NCBI GenBank assembly: GCA_002366835.1
Contig: DFBZ01000110.1
Span: 1 to 16,346, forward strand
Length of the DNA: 16,346 nucleotides
Source of the DNA: Gammaproteobacteria bacterium UBA3067
GTDB taxonomy: Bacteria; Pseudomonadota; Gammaproteobacteria; Pseudomonadales; UBA3067
Reading direction: 5' to 3'
Shown: piece by piece, positions 15,077 through 16,346 of the stretch
How the letters are laid out: each line of letters opens with the position of its first letter
Position numbering within the stretch: the stretch's first letter is position 1
Made by a program: the position numbers and the translations under genes
Notes under the pieces: model-generated
Databases searched by the model: none
Told to the model about the DNA's origin: nothing
What the model saw: the letters and a program-made list of their open reading frames with translations, nothing else

Positions 15077-15088
15077 ACGGAGCTAGCG
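15077..15088. repeat. Right arm of the 12-bp inverted repeat around the GNAT gene
   Basis: ACGGAGCTAGCG is the exact reverse complement of 14526-14537. The next bases, GTGCAAGCCCCGT, show no further match to the left side beyond a short GCAAG. No target-site duplication is obvious around the pair. Confidence 0.5.
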
Positions 15089-15122
15089 GTGCAAGCCCCG
15101 TACTAAATAAGAAACCTATTTT

Positions 15123-16124
15123 CTACCGACACAAAACCACGCGATAATGGCTGTCACCACTGCGAAGTCTTGCAATGGCCTCATTGATATTTTCGAAGGA
15201 GTATTTTTCGATCACCGGGGCAATTTGGTGCCGCTTGCTGAAGTTCAGCATCTTTTCAATGGATGCGGGGCTACCTGTGGGAGAACCAGAAACTGAACGT
15301 TGGGTCATAATAAGCTGGAATACGTTTAGGTCGAGCGGGTCTAAAGTTGCCCCGACAAAATGCAAGCGGCCTTTGGGTTTGAGTGTTCCCAGGTAAAGAT
15401 TCCAATCAAGTTTGACGTTTACAGTAGAAATAATGAAATCGAAACTTCCTGCTGCAGCGGTCAGTGCATCCTCATCGCGGGAGTTTAAGGTGTGATGGGC
15501 GCCCAGTTGCAATGCCTCTCCCTTTTTCGCTTCGCTTGAGGTTAATGCTGTTACCTCGCAACCCCAGGCATTGAGATACTGTAAGGCCAAGTGCCCAAGG
15601 CCTCCTATGCCAATGACGGCAACCTTGTCCGTCGCTTTGATGTCGTATTGAAGCAGGGGGTTGAATACGGTAATTCCTCCGCAAAATAGAGGGCCGGCAG
15701 ATTCCAGTTCAATGCCATCAGGAATGGCGACGACGCTATTCGCCGCTGCGCGTACCTTGTCGGCAAAGCCGCCGTGGTGGCCAACGATAGACGGTTGCGC
15801 CTCAGCGCATAAATTATGATCTCCAGAATGGCAGTGATTGCATTGGTCACAATAACCCGAGTGCCAGCCCAAGCCCACATTTTGCCCCGGTGTTAAGTGT
15901 TTAACTTTTGCGCCTATCTGCGAGATAACGCCCACCACTTCGTGGCCAGGCACGACGGGGTAGCTGGTCATCCCCCACTCGTCATCAATGATGCTCAGGT
16001 CACTGTGGCAAATGCCGCAATAATGGACGTCGATTTCTACCTCATCGGGTTTTAAGTCACCAGGCTCGTACTCGAAAGACTTTAATTCACCTTTGGGCTC
16101 ATAAGCCGCGTATGCTTTAATCAT
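15123..16124 (-). CDS. Zinc-dependent NAD(P) alcohol dehydrogenase, YahK/cinnamyl-alcohol type
   Basis: This medium-chain dehydrogenase interconverts alcohols and aldehydes; the YahK and cinnamyl alcohol dehydrogenase group usually works with NADPH as an aldehyde reductase. Counted from the start at 16124 (333 aa), the catalytic zinc ligands are Cys39 in Gly-Ile-Cys-His-Ser-Asp, His61-Glu62 and Cys148. The structural zinc ligands are Cys92, Cys95, Cys98 and Cys106. The nucleotide-binding loop Gly-Ile-Gly-Gly-Leu-Gly is at 172-177, followed by the Ser-Ser-Glu-Ala-Lys-Lys region that suggests NADP. I chose this start because AAGGAA lies about 7 bases before it and because family members begin with Met-x-Lys-Ala; an in-frame ATG at 16193 would add 23 residues unlike the family. 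The gene appears to be transcribed alone. Confidence 0.92.
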   Translation of the reverse strand: MIKAYAAYEPKGELKSFEYEPGDLKPDEVEIDVHYCGICHSDLSIIDDEWGMTSYPVVPGHEVVGVISQIGAKVKHLTPGQNVGLGWHSGYCDQCNHCHSGDHNLCAEAQPSIVGHHGGFADKVRAAANSVVAIPDGIELESAGPLFCGGITVFNPLLQYDIKATDKVAVIGIGGLGHLALQYLNAWGCEVTALTSSEAKKGEALQLGAHHTLNSRDEDALTAAAGSFDFIISTVNVKLDWNLYLGTLKPKGRLHFVGATLDPLDLNVFQLIMTQRSVSGSPTGSPASIEKMLNFSKRHQIAPVIEKYSFENINEAIARLRSGDSHYRVVLCR

Positions 16125-16346
16125 AACGATATTCCTTTGCAGTGGTTTTCGTTTATTAATCGTGGGCAGGACTGGTGTTTGTATCATTGCCATTGCTAAA
16201 AATGCAAAGGAAATTATTCAGCGGTGTATTCCTCGGACAAAGTGCGCGGTTAACAAGTCGAAAGGGTTTAAACTGCGTGGTTTCAATAGCAATGAATAGA
16301 TGTGAATAAGCAGCGGGTGGAGAGGGCGCAAACTTAATCTATTTTA
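16125..16346. other. Right-hand edge, upstream of the alcohol dehydrogenase
   Basis: These 222 bases hold the ribosome binding site and presumably the promoter of the minus-strand alcohol dehydrogenase. I see no gene and no clear operator. The window ends here. Confidence 0.4.

Overview
The window looks like a chromosomal piece of a gammaproteobacterium, probably a marine one of the Cellvibrionales type. That guess rests on the conserved block nudF-yqiB-cpdA-yqiA-parE, whose order matches Escherichia coli, on a Tas-type aldo/keto reductase, and on moderate GC. The taxonomy is inference; no rRNA gene was available to fix it.

Layout. 59-2940: a small unknown gene, bluB (lower ligand of vitamin B12), a lone gene for a copper membrane monooxygenase subunit C (PmoC/AmoC family) with its own long leader and a clear terminator, and a small conserved hypothetical. 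3126-9006 and on to 10955: tas, then thiC (thiamine pyrimidine synthesis) preceded by a structured element that resembles part of 5S rRNA rather than a TPP riboswitch, then nudF, yqiB, cpdA, yqiA and parE, all on the + strand. nudF and yqiB overlap by 4 bases and thiC-nudF are 24 bases apart, so thiC-nudF-yqiB is probably one operon. cpdA-yqiA-parE follow after a 219-base gap.

10956-16346 is accessory-like. It holds a minus-strand secreted protein with Asp-His repeats, an AT-rich stretch without a gene, a decayed pair of genes (the 3' end of a LolA-like lipoprotein-sorting protein and a full-length but broken DUF1302 outer-membrane protein), an intact periplasmic cytochrome c' type protein, a GNAT acetyltransferase bracketed by a 12-bp inverted repeat, and a zinc alcohol dehydrogenase.

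The two most notable points are the orphan PmoC, which keeps all six residues known as copper ligands in the methanotroph enzyme although no PmoA or PmoB gene lies nearby, and the 5S-rRNA-like fold in front of thiC.
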